Positions 25,189 through 33,611 of a DNA stretch of 33,816 nucleotides are shown one piece after another. Position numbers and translations under genes: made by a program. Source of the stretch: Tannerellaceae bacterium (GTDB taxonomy: Bacteria; Bacteroidota; Bacteroidia; Bacteroidales; Tannerellaceae); contig JAISWO010000068.1 in assembly GCA_031271045.1 (NCBI GenBank), positions 1 through 33,816 on the forward strand, given 5' to 3'. Every line of letters starts with the position of its first letter. The first letter of the stretch is position 1. Under the pieces are notes generated by a model, which saw nothing but the letters and a program-made list of their open reading frames with translations, was not told the origin of the DNA and ran no database searches.

Positions 25189-25968
25189 ATGGGAATAATA
25201 GACACACATTGCCATTTATATCTGGAGGCATTCGACACCGACAGGGACGAAGTAATCCGCGTAGCGCAAGCCGCCGGCATAGAACGCATCCTCTTGCCCA
25301 ACATAGACCTCTCAAGCATAGAGCCAATGCACACCTTATGCGACCGTCATCCCGATTTCGCTTCTCCGATGATGGGACTTCATCCCACAAGTGTAACCCG
25401 GAATTACCCAGCTATCCTTCGTGAGATGGAATCCCTCCTCCGGAAACGGACTTACTGCGCCATTGGCGAAATAGGCATTGACCTGTACTGGGATAAGACC
25501 TACCTGAAAGAACAAAAAGCCGCGTTCGAAGAACAATTGCAGTGGAGCATTGACCTGGACTTGCCGGTAGCCATCCACACAAGAGATGCCTTCCCCGAAG
25601 TATTCGACAGTATACACAAAGTAGGGAAAGAAAAATTAAAGGGAGTTTTTCACAGTTTTTCGGGAAAAGAACACCACCTGAAAGAAATAAAAACGTTAGG
25701 GAATTTCAAACTGGGAATAGGCGGAGTGGTTACATATAAGAACACCAAACTTCCGGAAACACTCGCTCAAACAACTATTGAACAGATTGTATTAGAAACC
25801 GATGCACCATTTCTCCCCCCTGTTCCTCACAGGGGGAAAAGAAATGAACCGCTCTATATCAAAGAAACAGCGGCAAGAATCGCATCCATATATAACCTAT
25901 CATACGAAGAAACAATAAATATTACCAGGAAGAACACAAATGAACTATTTAAAAAGATTTGCCACTAA
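25189..25968 (+). CDS. TatD-family metal-dependent DNase
   Basis: TatD-type enzymes are TIM-barrel metal-dependent nucleases linked to DNA repair and quality control. The metal-binding H7-x-H9 is in IDTHCHLYLEAFDTDR. IGEIGIDLYWDKT carries the bridging glutamate, LPVAIHTRDA and GVFHSFSG supply histidines, and ETDAPFLPP the catalytic aspartate. At 259 residues it has normal length. It is co-transcribed with the prenyl synthase 4 bp upstream; this pairing has no obvious functional meaning. Confidence 0.95.
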   Translation: MGIIDTHCHLYLEAFDTDRDEVIRVAQAAGIERILLPNIDLSSIEPMHTLCDRHPDFASPMMGLHPTSVTRNYPAILREMESLLRKRTYCAIGEIGIDLYWDKTYLKEQKAAFEEQLQWSIDLDLPVAIHTRDAFPEVFDSIHKVGKEKLKGVFHSFSGKEHHLKEIKTLGNFKLGIGGVVTYKNTKLPETLAQTTIEQIVLETDAPFLPPVPHRGKRNEPLYIKETAARIASIYNLSYEETINITRKNTNELFKKICH

Positions 25969-25972
25969 AACG

Positions 25973-26001
25973 TTTGTGATTATGTTTTTTTTCGTATTTT
26001 G
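25973..26001 (+). promoter_or_regulatory. Probable promoter of the tRNA-Ser gene
   Basis: TTTG at 25973-25976 is a perfect -33 box; TATTTTG at 25995-26001 is a -7 box one base shorter than the TAnnTTTG consensus, 18 bp away. The tRNA 5' end lies 35 bp downstream. The promoter overlaps no other gene. Confidence 0.5.
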
Positions 26002-26036
26002 CGCTCGTTTTGAAAGAAGGAGGTGACAGCCTTTTT

Positions 26037-26124
26037 GGAGAGATGCTCGAGTGGTTGAAGAGGCACGCCTGGAAAGCGTGTATACGCCTAAAGTGTATCG
26101 CGGGTTCGAATCCCGCTCTCTCCG
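26037..26124 (+). tRNA. tRNA-Ser (anticodon GGA)
   Basis: The acceptor stem GGAGAGA (26037-26043) pairs with TCTCTCC (26117-26123), leaving discriminator G at 26124. The anticodon arm CACGC-CTGGAAA-GCGTG gives anticodon GGA, reading UCC and UCU. The T arm is GCGGG-TTCGAAT-CCCGC. A long variable arm between anticodon and T arms is the class II feature of serine tRNAs. The 3' CCA is not encoded. Confidence 0.96.
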
Positions 26125-26200
26125 CAATTCATTGCAACAAAGCAGGAAACAATAAAATAACAAAATAAGAAAATTATTAATCTTTTAAATTAGACACACA

Positions 26201-26938
26201 ATGAAAAAGTTATTTGCTAAAGCATTCTTGGGTTTGTGCGCCCTTGGAACTTCTACTCTTATGTTTGCACAAGAAGCTACGGAACAAGTGATCGAAGGCG
26301 GTATTCACCATCAATTGAAAATTAAGTTTATTGAGGGTAGCGCCGATTTTATGGCAGCCATAGCAATCATCTTGATATTAGGATTGGGCTTCTGTTTAGA
26401 AAGAGTCATTTACTTGAACCTGGCCGAAATCAACCCCAGCAAACTGCTGAAAGGCATTGAAGAAGCACTTGACAAAGGAGATGTAGAAGGAGCTAAAGCA
26501 ATTGCACGCGACACCAGAGGCCCGATTGCTTCTATTTTGTATCAAGGATTGTCGAGAATAGACCAAGGTATCGACGTAGTTGAAAAATCTGTGATTTCAT
26601 ATGGCGGCGTACAAAGCGGTCTGCTGGAAAAGAACCTTTCCTGGATTACCCTGTTTATCGCGATTGCCCCTTCCGTAGGATTCATGGGTACGGTCGTGGG
26701 GATGATTATGGCATTCGACAACATTGAAAGAGTAGGCGATATCAGCCCGACAGTTGTTGCCGGAGGTATGAAAGTGGCGTTGATCACAACCGTAGGCGGT
26801 TTGATTGTTGCCTTGATCCTGCAGGTATTCTACAATTATCTGCTAAGTAAACTGGAAGCCATCCTGAACCAAATGGAAGACGCATCTATTTCCTTAGTTG
26901 ACATGGTATTGAAATACAATTATAAATACAACAAATAA
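26201..26938 (+). CDS. exbB: MotA/TolQ/ExbB proton channel family protein
   Basis: ExbB forms the pentameric inner-membrane proton channel that with ExbD powers TonB. The 245-residue protein has a signal-like hydrophobic N-terminus (LFAKAFLGLCALGTSTLMFA), then a first core transmembrane segment (AAIAIILILGLGFCLERVI), a cytoplasmic region with EEALDKGDVEGAKAIARD, and the paired transmembrane segments with the family signature IAPSVGFMGTVVGMIMAFDN and VAGGMKVALITTVGGLIVALI. Next come a small membrane protein and two ExbD genes, 7, 6 and -1 bp apart, forming one operon. Confidence 0.94.
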   Translation: MKKLFAKAFLGLCALGTSTLMFAQEATEQVIEGGIHHQLKIKFIEGSADFMAAIAIILILGLGFCLERVIYLNLAEINPSKLLKGIEEALDKGDVEGAKAIARDTRGPIASILYQGLSRIDQGIDVVEKSVISYGGVQSGLLEKNLSWITLFIAIAPSVGFMGTVVGMIMAFDNIERVGDISPTVVAGGMKVALITTVGGLIVALILQVFYNYLLSKLEAILNQMEDASISLVDMVLKYNYKYNK

Positions 26939-26945
26939 TTGAATC

Positions 26946-27422
26946 ATGGCTGTTACTAAAATAAGGAAATTTTCCAGTTGGGTATTGGTACTGTGTACCG
27001 TTATCCTGCTGGCGATTGTAGGACTGTTTTTCTTTGGCGGAAACAACGAGCCTTATAACGGACAATGGAACCCCAAATATACTGACCTCCTGCTATACTG
27101 GACGTACGCCCTGCTTGTTATAACAGTTGTAGCTATTGTGTTCTTTGTAGTTGTTCAATTTGCCGGAAATTTTAAAGCCAACCCAAAGAAAGCCCTTTTT
27201 GGATTAGGGATTATCGTATTATTTGCCATACTGTTTCTGGGAACGTATTCCATTGGAGACGGAACGCCTATGCCCGCTTTAGCCAAGCCGGAGACAGAAG
27301 ACTATAATACATCTGGCTGGTTGAAAGTGACGGATATGTTTTTCTATTCAATTTACATCATGGCTGCTCTGACTATCTTAGGAGTAATTGTAGGCAGCGT
27401 GAAGCGAGTTATTGAAAAATAA
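26946..27422 (+). CDS. Four-span membrane protein of the ExbB/ExbD operon, function unknown
   Basis: I do not recognise a named family. The 158-residue protein has four likely transmembrane segments: about residues 12-31 (VLVLCTVILLAIVGLFFFGG), 48-72 (YWTYALLVITVVAIVFFVVV), 78-98 (GLGIIVLFAILFLGTYSIG) and 127-148 (YSIYIMAALTILGVIVGSV). It begins 7 bp after exbB and ends 6 bp before the first exbD. From memory, a small membrane protein in this slot recurs in Bacteroidetes ExbB-ExbD loci, which suggests an accessory subunit of the energising complex. That role is inference. Confidence 0.85.
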   Translation: MAVTKIRKFSSWVLVLCTVILLAIVGLFFFGGNNEPYNGQWNPKYTDLLLYWTYALLVITVVAIVFFVVVQFAGNFKANPKKALFGLGIIVLFAILFLGTYSIGDGTPMPALAKPETEDYNTSGWLKVTDMFFYSIYIMAALTILGVIVGSVKRVIEK

Positions 27423-27428
27423 AAAGCT

Positions 27429-28019
27429 ATGGCAAGAAAAAAAAGAAAGGTGCCTCAGGTAAACTCTACCTCAACGGCCGACATTGCTTTTATGATGCTT
27501 CTGTTCTTCCTCCTGACCTCATCTATGGATACGGACAGGGGATTGCCGAGGCGTCTGCCGCAACCCGTACCCAAAGACCAAAAGGCTGCGGATGTGGATA
27601 TAAAGAAAAGGAACATCCTGGTGGTGCTCATCAACAGTACCAACCAAATACTCTGCGGAGACAGCTATATTCAACTGAATCAATTGAAAGACAAAATCAA
27701 AGAGTTCGTTGAAAATCCTACCAATAATGAACACATGCCTGAAAAAGTAGAGATAGATGTTCCTTATTACGGGAATAGGATGGTCACAAAAAATCATGTT
27801 ATCTCCCTACAAAACGACCGGGGTACAAACTATCAATCGTATATAGATGTGCAGAATGAAATTGCTGCCGCCTATAATGAATTGAGAGATAATATCTCTG
27901 CGCAAAAATTCGGGAAAAAATTTATCGACTTGGATGAAGAACAACAAAAGGCCGTGCAACTGATCTATCCGCAAAAGATATCGGAAGCCGAGCCTAAAAA
28001 TTATGGAGGAGTAAAATAA
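27429..28019 (+). CDS. exbD: ExbD/TolR family protein (first copy)
   Basis: ExbD dimers sit inside the ExbB pentamer and carry the proton-translocating aspartate. The 196-residue protein starts with a basic segment (MARKKRKVPQ), then the transmembrane helix TADIAFMMLLFFLLTSSM with the conserved D18, and a periplasmic domain. The periplasmic part is longer than in the second copy and contains a VVLINSTNQILCGDSYIQL strand pattern. Its last base is shared with the first base of the next gene (TAATG), so the two ExbD proteins are probably made in matched amounts and may form a heterodimer. Confidence 0.93.
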   Translation: MARKKRKVPQVNSTSTADIAFMMLLFFLLTSSMDTDRGLPRRLPQPVPKDQKAADVDIKKRNILVVLINSTNQILCGDSYIQLNQLKDKIKEFVENPTNNEHMPEKVEIDVPYYGNRMVTKNHVISLQNDRGTNYQSYIDVQNEIAAAYNELRDNISAQKFGKKFIDLDEEQQKAVQLIYPQKISEAEPKNYGGVK

Positions 28020-28486
28020 TGGGGAAATTTGGAGGAGGCGAAAAACGAGAAGTGCCTCAGCCCAGTATGGCATCATTATCCGACTTGGTATTTACGTTCT
28101 TGTTCTTCGTCATGATGGTAACATCCATGCGCGAAGTAACGTTGAAAGTAACATTCAGGGCGCCACAGGCAACTGAACTTCAGAAATTGGAAAAGAAATC
28201 GCTTATCACATTCATCTATGTAGGCGAACCAACACAAGAATTCAGAGCCAAGATGGGATCAGCAACACGTGTACAACTAAATGACAACTTTGCGGAAATA
28301 TCCGAGATTCAGGATTACATCGCACAAGAAAAGTCGAGTATGAAAGAAGAAGACCAACCCTTCATGACCGTCTCTATAAAAGCAGACAGGGAAACGAAGA
28401 TGGGAGTTATTACCGACGTCAAACAAGCGTTACGTGAAGCCTATGCTCTTAAGATCAGTTACTCAGCTTTAGGTAGAACTAAGTAA
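28019..28486 (+). CDS. exbD: ExbD/TolR family protein (second copy)
   Basis: This is the second ExbD, 155 residues. It has a short glycine-rich, charged start, the transmembrane helix SLSDLVFTFLFFVMMVTSM with conserved aspartate D22, and a periplasmic domain ending in KADRETKMGVITDVKQALREAYALKISYS, which matches the usual ExbD end. Sequence identity to the first copy is low outside the membrane helix, so this is an old paralogous pair and not a recent duplication. The operon ends in a strong terminator 20 bp later. Confidence 0.93.
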   Translation: MGKFGGGEKREVPQPSMASLSDLVFTFLFFVMMVTSMREVTLKVTFRAPQATELQKLEKKSLITFIYVGEPTQEFRAKMGSATRVQLNDNFAEISEIQDYIAQEKSSMKEEDQPFMTVSIKADRETKMGVITDVKQALREAYALKISYSALGRTK

Positions 28487-28506
28487 ATAAGGTCTACATT
28501 CATTAC

Positions 28507-28550
28507 AAAGAGAGGCTCCTGAACGAATTTCAGGCAGCCTCTCTTTCTTT
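28507..28550 (+). terminator. Terminator after the exb operon
   Basis: AAAGAGAGGCTCCTGAA (28507-28523) pairs with TTCAGGCAGCCTCTCTTT (28529-28546) with one bulge and is followed by a T-rich run. It is a long, stable stem placed just after the last exbD. Confidence 0.9.
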
Positions 28551-28661
28551 TGAACAATACACAAACAGGCAGAGAGACGTATTTAACCGTATAGTAGTCG
28601 AAAAATTATCTAATTGTAACAATAAAAGACGTTACCTTATCTCTCCGTATCTAAATTCATG

Positions 28662-28669
28662 TATCTTTG
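28662..28669 (+). promoter_or_regulatory. -7 box upstream of the acyltransferase pair
   Basis: TATCTTTG is a perfect TAnnTTTG match 22 bp before the ATG at 28691. No clear TTTG -33 element is seen at the right distance, so this promoter may need an activator or be weak. Confidence 0.5.
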
Positions 28670-28690
28670 TGGCGATAAGGTTTATGTGGA

Positions 28691-29530
28691 ATGACTAAAG
28701 AAGGAGATGTTATCCGGTTTATTGATGTAAAGGAAGTACTTCGGGAAAAGGCCCCTGCGCTTGCATCGAAACTTCCCCGTTTTGTGATAAATTATCTGAT
28801 TCGAATCGTCCATCAAGACGAAGTGAATGATGTCCTGACTCGTTATCACGACAAGGATGGAGTAGATTTTATGACAGAACTTCTTCATTATTTCGATCTG
28901 AAATTAGAATTGATCGGGGAAGATAATATCCCCCGGGAAGGACGTTATATCTATGCCTCCAATCATCCTCTGGGAGGACTTGACGGCGTTTGCCTGTCAG
29001 CCGTTTTGGGGAATTATTACAATGGAAAAATACGTTACTTCGTAAATGATATCCTCCTCTTTATTCCTAACCTCCGCTCCATTTTTATTCCTGTTAATAA
29101 ACATGGGCAACAAGACAAACGCACCGCCTTTCTTACCGATGAAGCCTACACTTCCGACAATCAGATCATAACTTTCCCCGCCGGCTTTTGCTCCCGCAAA
29201 AGAAAAGGAGAAATCACCGACCTGGAATGGAAAAAATCATTCATCCGGAAAGCCGTAGAATATCAACGTGACATCATTCCAGTCTATTTTGAAGGGAAAA
29301 ATTCCAATTTCTTCTATCACTTAGCCAATTTGAGAAAAAAAATCGGAGTGAAAACAAATCTGGAAATGCTTTACCTGTCTGATGAGCTTTTCAAAAGCAA
29401 ACATTCTACTTTCCGGATACATTTCGGCAAACCCATACCCTGGCAGACATTCGACCACAGCAAAAAAATCACCGAATGGGCTACATGGGTACGAGAACAC
29501 GCATACAATTTGAAAAATAATAACCCATAA
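28691..29530 (+). CDS. glsA: PlsC-like O-acyltransferase, probable glycine-lipid synthase GlsA
   Basis: This 279-residue protein has the glycerolipid acyltransferase motif H92-x4-D97 in SNHPLGGLDG, followed by a FIPVNKHGQ block and FPAGFCSRKRKGEI, as in the PlsC/LPLAT superfamily. It lies 24 bp upstream of a GNAT-type N-acyltransferase. In Bacteroides, a PlsC-like and a GNAT-like gene adjacent to the dcw region (glsA and glsB) make glycine lipids: GlsB N-acylates glycine with a 3-hydroxy fatty acid and GlsA adds the second acyl chain. The gene pair and neighbourhood match that arrangement, but a lysophospholipid acyltransferase role cannot be excluded. Confidence 0.8.
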   Translation: MTKEGDVIRFIDVKEVLREKAPALASKLPRFVINYLIRIVHQDEVNDVLTRYHDKDGVDFMTELLHYFDLKLELIGEDNIPREGRYIYASNHPLGGLDGVCLSAVLGNYYNGKIRYFVNDILLFIPNLRSIFIPVNKHGQQDKRTAFLTDEAYTSDNQIITFPAGFCSRKRKGEITDLEWKKSFIRKAVEYQRDIIPVYFEGKNSNFFYHLANLRKKIGVKTNLEMLYLSDELFKSKHSTFRIHFGKPIPWQTFDHSKKITEWATWVREHAYNLKNNNP

Positions 29531-29554
29531 TCTACGGTATTTATAGCCATCGTT

Positions 29555-30526
29555 ATGCAAAACATTATCAACCCTATCGACCGCTCGCTACTAAAAGCGG
29601 AACTTACTCCGGAAAAACTCCTGAGGAGAACAAACAAATCGAACAATGAAATATACATAACAACAGCACATGATTCTCCCAACATCATGTTGGAAATCGG
29701 CCGGCTGCGCGAGATAGCCTTTCGCTATTACGGAGGCGGCACAGGCGATTCGGTAGACATTGACGAATTTGACATTATGGATGGCGCTTACCGCCAGCTT
29801 ATTGTCTGGAATCCGAAAGAAGAGCAGATCCTGGGAGGTTATCGCTTCCTGTGCGGCCCGGATGTAAAATTCGATGCTGCCGGTAAACCCATATTAACGG
29901 CATCCCATTTGTTCAATTTTTCGCGGGAGTTTATCGAAAAATACCTCCCCTATACCGTAGAGTTAGGACGTGCGTTCGTCGCATTGGAATTTCAGGCCAC
30001 GCGGGAAGGCACGGCCAAAGGACTCTTCGTCCTCGACAACCTGTGGGATGGGCTCGGCGCCCTGTCGGTAGTCGACCCCACCCTGCAATACTACTTCGGG
30101 AAGGTTACGATGTTTAACACCTACAACCCGGAAGCCCGGGATATGATTCTTTACTTCCTGTCGAAACATTTCCCCGACCCCGACCAGCTGATAACTCCTA
30201 TTGACCCATTGCAGACGAATCCGGATTTAGAAAAGATGAAAAACCTTTTCCAGTCCGGCAATTACAAGGAGAATTACAAGATACTCAACCAAGAAGTCCG
30301 CAAGTTCAACATCAATGTACCTCCCTTAGTGAGCGCTTACATGAACCTGTCACCCAAGATGCGCTACTTCGGAACAACCATCAATCACAAATTTGGCGAA
30401 GTAGAAGAGACCGGCATCCTGATAGCCATCAGCGAAATTCTGGAAGAGAAAAAACAACGCCACATTGAGACCTACCTGACGGAAGAATATCCCTCTCAGC
30501 CTTTGCTGAAAGGCAATGGTCGCTAA
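29555..30526 (+). CDS. glsB: GNAT-fold N-acyltransferase, probable glycine N-acyltransferase GlsB
   Basis: The 323-residue protein belongs to the OlsB/hemolysin-like acyltransferase group. Recognisable parts are LEIGRLREIAFRYYGGGTGDSVDIDEFD, the ILGGYRFLCGPDV strand and the VELGRAFVALEFQ segment. Members transfer 3-hydroxyacyl chains from acyl-ACP to an amino acid amine group. In Bacteroides the corresponding enzyme makes N-acyl glycine, the first step of glycine-lipid synthesis. It is co-transcribed with the O-acyltransferase upstream. Substrate choice (glycine versus ornithine) is inferred from the lineage and not from residues I can point to. Confidence 0.8.
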   Translation: MQNIINPIDRSLLKAELTPEKLLRRTNKSNNEIYITTAHDSPNIMLEIGRLREIAFRYYGGGTGDSVDIDEFDIMDGAYRQLIVWNPKEEQILGGYRFLCGPDVKFDAAGKPILTASHLFNFSREFIEKYLPYTVELGRAFVALEFQATREGTAKGLFVLDNLWDGLGALSVVDPTLQYYFGKVTMFNTYNPEARDMILYFLSKHFPDPDQLITPIDPLQTNPDLEKMKNLFQSGNYKENYKILNQEVRKFNINVPPLVSAYMNLSPKMRYFGTTINHKFGEVEETGILIAISEILEEKKQRHIETYLTEEYPSQPLLKGNGR

Positions 30527-30582
30527 AGTAAAGCACACATCGTACTAATATTATATATGAATTAAAAACAGCAATTAAAATT

Positions 30583-31491
30583 ATGGAACAAAAAGTTGTG
30601 ATTTATCTCTGCTTATCTATTCTTGTTGTTGCCGGTATCCCTGCCCAGAGTCAAACACTCCAGAGCCTTATCGCTCCGGGTGCCAAGGTAGAAAAACTGG
30701 CCGAAGGATTTAGTTTTACCGAAGGCCCTGCTGTCGACAATCAGGGCAATGTGTATTTTACCGACCAGCCCAATAACCGCATCCATATCTGGTCGGTGGA
30801 TGGGAAACTCTCTACCTTTCACGAAAGTCCCGGACGAGCCAATGGGCTGTATTTCGACAAGCAGAACCGCCTGGTCTCATGCTCCGATCAAGACAATGAG
30901 ATATGGCGCTTCGATGCAACGAACGGTAGCTATACGGTTCTTGTGACAGATTTCAACGGGAAAAAACTGAACGGGCCTAATGATTTGTGGATTCATCCCA
31001 ATGGCGGTATCTACTTTACCGATCCACTGTATGCGCGCAATTACTGGACGCGCAGCCCGGAAATGCAGCAAGAAGGACAATATCTGTATTACCTCACACC
31101 CGACCACAAAAATGTGAAGCGGATTGATACCGACTTCGGACAACCGAACGGTATCATCGGTTCGCCGGACGGAAAACTGCTGTATGTGGCCGACATCCGG
31201 GCGCGCAAGACATACGCATACGACGTACAGCCGGACGGTTCACTGACCAACCGGAGGCTGTTCACCTCAATGGGGTCGGACGGCATGACGATGGATGAGA
31301 AAGGGAATATCTATCTGACAGGGCGAGGCGTCACTGTTTTCAATCCGACAGGGGAGCAGATCGGACAGATCCCCGTTGAAGCCAATTGGACGGCCAATGT
31401 CTGTTTCGGAGGGAAAGATATGCAGACCCTCTTTATCACCGCCTCACAATACCTTTACAGTCTGCGCATGAACGTAAAGGGAATCCGGTAA
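30583..31491 (+). CDS. Exported SMP-30/gluconolactonase-family protein
   Basis: This 302-residue protein has an N-terminal signal peptide (VVIYLCLSILVVAGIPAQSQ) and an SMP-30/gluconolactonase six-bladed propeller. Family hallmarks are AEGFSFTEGPAVDNQGNVYF with the metal-binding glutamate, NGPNDLWIHPNGGIYFTDP with the metal-binding asparagine, GQPNGIIGSPDGKLLYVAD and GSDGMTMDEKGNIYLTG. Such enzymes hydrolyse sugar lactones with a divalent metal. A periplasmic location would fit sugar oxidation, as with the exported Gfo/Idh enzyme at 2.8 kb, but the two are far apart. Its stop lies 4 bp from the convergent acyl-CoA synthetase stop, with no terminator visible between. Confidence 0.93.
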   Translation: MEQKVVIYLCLSILVVAGIPAQSQTLQSLIAPGAKVEKLAEGFSFTEGPAVDNQGNVYFTDQPNNRIHIWSVDGKLSTFHESPGRANGLYFDKQNRLVSCSDQDNEIWRFDATNGSYTVLVTDFNGKKLNGPNDLWIHPNGGIYFTDPLYARNYWTRSPEMQQEGQYLYYLTPDHKNVKRIDTDFGQPNGIIGSPDGKLLYVADIRARKTYAYDVQPDGSLTNRRLFTSMGSDGMTMDEKGNIYLTGRGVTVFNPTGEQIGQIPVEANWTANVCFGGKDMQTLFITASQYLYSLRMNVKGIR

Positions 31492-31495
31492 ACCG

Positions 31496-33307
31496 CTACT
31501 CTTTATACATCGACTCAATAAACGAGGCATATTTTTCCAGGATGACGGGACGCCGGAGTTTGAGTGTATCGGTTAATTCTCTCCCTTCCATCGTGAAAGG
31601 GGAAGGGAGAAGGATAAAACGTTTGATTTTCTCGTAAGAAGCTAGGTCTTTTTGATGCATTTCCACGCGCGATTCCATCAGCCGGTGGATGTCGGGATGT
31701 TTTATCAGGTTTTCATCATCGGCAAAGGGTATTCCTTTGTCCGAAGCATAGATTCGTAGCATATCGAAATCGGGCACAATGAGGGCGCCCACGAATTTAC
31801 GCTGGTCGCCGATCACAGCTATCTGCGCGATAAATTTATCGTTGCTCATCAGCATTTCGATAGCTTGCGGAGCTACATATTTTCCGTTGGAGGTTTTATA
31901 GAGGTCTTTGATGCGTTCGGTGAAGAAAAGCACGTCGCCTTCTAAACGTCCGGCATCGCCGGTACGGAAATAACCGTCTTCGGTAAAGACATTGACGTTT
32001 GCGTCGGGACGTTTGTAGTAGCCGGAGGTAACGGTTTGGCCGCGGACTAAGATCTCATTGTTGTTCGCCTCGTCTATTTTCACTTCCACACCGGGCATGA
32101 CGACGCCGATAGAACCTACGGTGAAGCGTTCACGCGGGCAGAAGGAGACTGTCGCCGTTGTTTCGCTCAGTCCATAGCCATAGGCCAAGGGAATATTTAC
32201 CGATTGGAGGAAGACGTTCACATCGTCCGATAAAGGCGCTCCGGCGACGGGGAAGAGGACGCCCCGTTCCACGCCCAGGACTTTTTTCAGCGCCGTGAAG
32301 ATGGTCTTATCATAGATGCCAAATTTCAGTTTCAGCCACAAAGGCGGCTTTCGTCCTTTGTTTTTGTATTCCATATTGTGCAAACGTCCGGTTTCGACAG
32401 CATCCCAGGCTATTTTCCTGAGGAAATGAGGGAAGTCGGCAATTTTTTCGTGCACACCGGTGTAGACTTTTTCCCAGAAACGCGGAACGTTGCACATCAT
32501 CGTAGGGCGCACCTCGACAAGGGTCTGTTGTATCATTTTCGGATCGCGGTTGATGGCTACCGTCACGCCGTTATACAAACAAAGGTACGTCCAGGCTTTC
32601 TCGAAGATATGCGTCAGAGGAAGGAAGCAAATTGAGGTTTGTTTGTCGGTAATGATAGGCAGGCGGATACCGTGGATGCGCATCGCTTCCAGGAAATTAT
32701 AATGATGAAGCACGACGCCTTTCGATTCGCCTGTCGTTCCGGAGGTATAGATAATGGTAGCTACGTCGCCTGGGGTTGCTGCTTTGGTACGGATCTTGAC
32801 CATCGTATCGGCGTGGGCATTGTCGCCCAGATGCGTGAAGTCGTCGAAGTAAATCGAGGTTTTATCGTCCGGATTCAGCTTCACTTTGGGGTCGAAGATG
32901 ATCAATCGTTTTAGCACGGTGGAGTTTTTCTGAACGATAAAGGCATTATTGTATTGCAACTGTTCACCGACAAAGAGAATGGAGATCCCTGCATCGTTGA
33001 CGATATAATCCACCTGTGCGGGCGAACTGGTGGCATACATCGGCACCGGGACGGCCCGGTTGGCAAACGCAGCAAAGTCGGTAACCAGACATTTGGGCAT
33101 ATTCTGCGAATAAAGTCCGATATTTTCCTGTTCCACGATACCAAACTCAGCCATCGCCTTGGCAGCTAAGGCAACCAAGCCGGCGAACTCGCGCCATGAT
33201 ATTTTTTCCCACTTCCCCGTCGTATCGTTACGGTATTTCAAAGCCGTCCGGGCCTCATACTTGCCGGCTTGCCGGTGAATCAGTTCTGCAAAAGGTATAT
33301 TATTCAT
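31496..33307 (-). CDS. Long-chain fatty acid-CoA ligase (AMP-binding)
   Basis: The 603-residue minus-strand protein is an adenylate-forming enzyme that activates fatty acids to acyl-AMP and then acyl-CoA. The P-loop ATIIYTSGTTGESKGVVLHH lies near residues 185-205; AYGYGLSETTATVSF is the acyl/adenylate-binding block; YFRTGDAGRLEGDVLFFTERIKD carries the adenylate-contacting aspartate and arginine; NGKYVAPQAIE has the domain-hinge lysine region. The length and the EKAWTYLCLYNG region match FadD15/FAA1-like long-chain synthetases common in Bacteroidetes. It runs against the other genes here and is probably a separate unit; a role in recycling fatty acids for membrane lipids is an inference. Confidence 0.95.
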   Translation of the reverse strand: MNNIPFAELIHRQAGKYEARTALKYRNDTTGKWEKISWREFAGLVALAAKAMAEFGIVEQENIGLYSQNMPKCLVTDFAAFANRAVPVPMYATSSPAQVDYIVNDAGISILFVGEQLQYNNAFIVQKNSTVLKRLIIFDPKVKLNPDDKTSIYFDDFTHLGDNAHADTMVKIRTKAATPGDVATIIYTSGTTGESKGVVLHHYNFLEAMRIHGIRLPIITDKQTSICFLPLTHIFEKAWTYLCLYNGVTVAINRDPKMIQQTLVEVRPTMMCNVPRFWEKVYTGVHEKIADFPHFLRKIAWDAVETGRLHNMEYKNKGRKPPLWLKLKFGIYDKTIFTALKKVLGVERGVLFPVAGAPLSDDVNVFLQSVNIPLAYGYGLSETTATVSFCPRERFTVGSIGVVMPGVEVKIDEANNNEILVRGQTVTSGYYKRPDANVNVFTEDGYFRTGDAGRLEGDVLFFTERIKDLYKTSNGKYVAPQAIEMLMSNDKFIAQIAVIGDQRKFVGALIVPDFDMLRIYASDKGIPFADDENLIKHPDIHRLMESRVEMHQKDLASYEKIKRFILLPSPFTMEGRELTDTLKLRRPVILEKYASFIESMYKE

Positions 33308-33494
33308 CGAATGTATAGTTTATGAAAAAGAATGACGACCTCATCATCCTCATGCCCCAAAGGTATTAAAAAAAAACCACACTGTCTTTCGCTAGAAAAA
33401 GTTGACTCACCAAAGAGTTAAAGATGCGTTTACACACAAAAAAACATCAGTATTATGCTGAAGTAATTAGGGTTTGCTGAAAAACCGTCAATCA
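33308..33494. other. AT-rich intergenic stretch without a gene
   Basis: Between the acyl-CoA synthetase start and the transposase remnant I see no open reading frame of note. On the minus strand TACCTTTT (33365-33358) is an imperfect -7 box 51 bp before the synthetase ATG and may be its promoter; no good -33 box accompanies it. Confidence 0.5.
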
Positions 33495-33525
33495 TCTGTA
33501 AATAAGATTAATCTGCTTAAATTTG
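33495..33525 (+). promoter_or_regulatory. Promoter-like site upstream of the transposase remnant
   Basis: TAAATTTG (33518-33525) is a perfect -7 box, with TCTG (33495-33498) as a weak -33 element at 19 bp. Downstream lies a 16-codon ORF (33547-33597, MKENAKVVHLPRYEGT) and then the broken transposase. It may be a leftover promoter of the element or a chance match. Confidence 0.35.
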
Positions 33526-33611
33526 CAAAAAGAAGAGCAAGGAAACATGAAGGAAAACGCAAAAGTCGTGCATTTACCCCGTTACGAAGGGACATAAGAG
33601 AGAAGACAGTT

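Noticed and set aside
25945-26163. 72-codon minus-strand ORF containing RERDSNPRYTLGVYTLSRRASSTTRAS
   Set aside because: This is the well-known spurious translation of the antisense of a tRNA-Ser gene.
33547-33597. 16-codon ORF MKENAKVVHLPRYEGT as a gene
   Set aside because: Too short to support; it may be a remnant of the degraded element.
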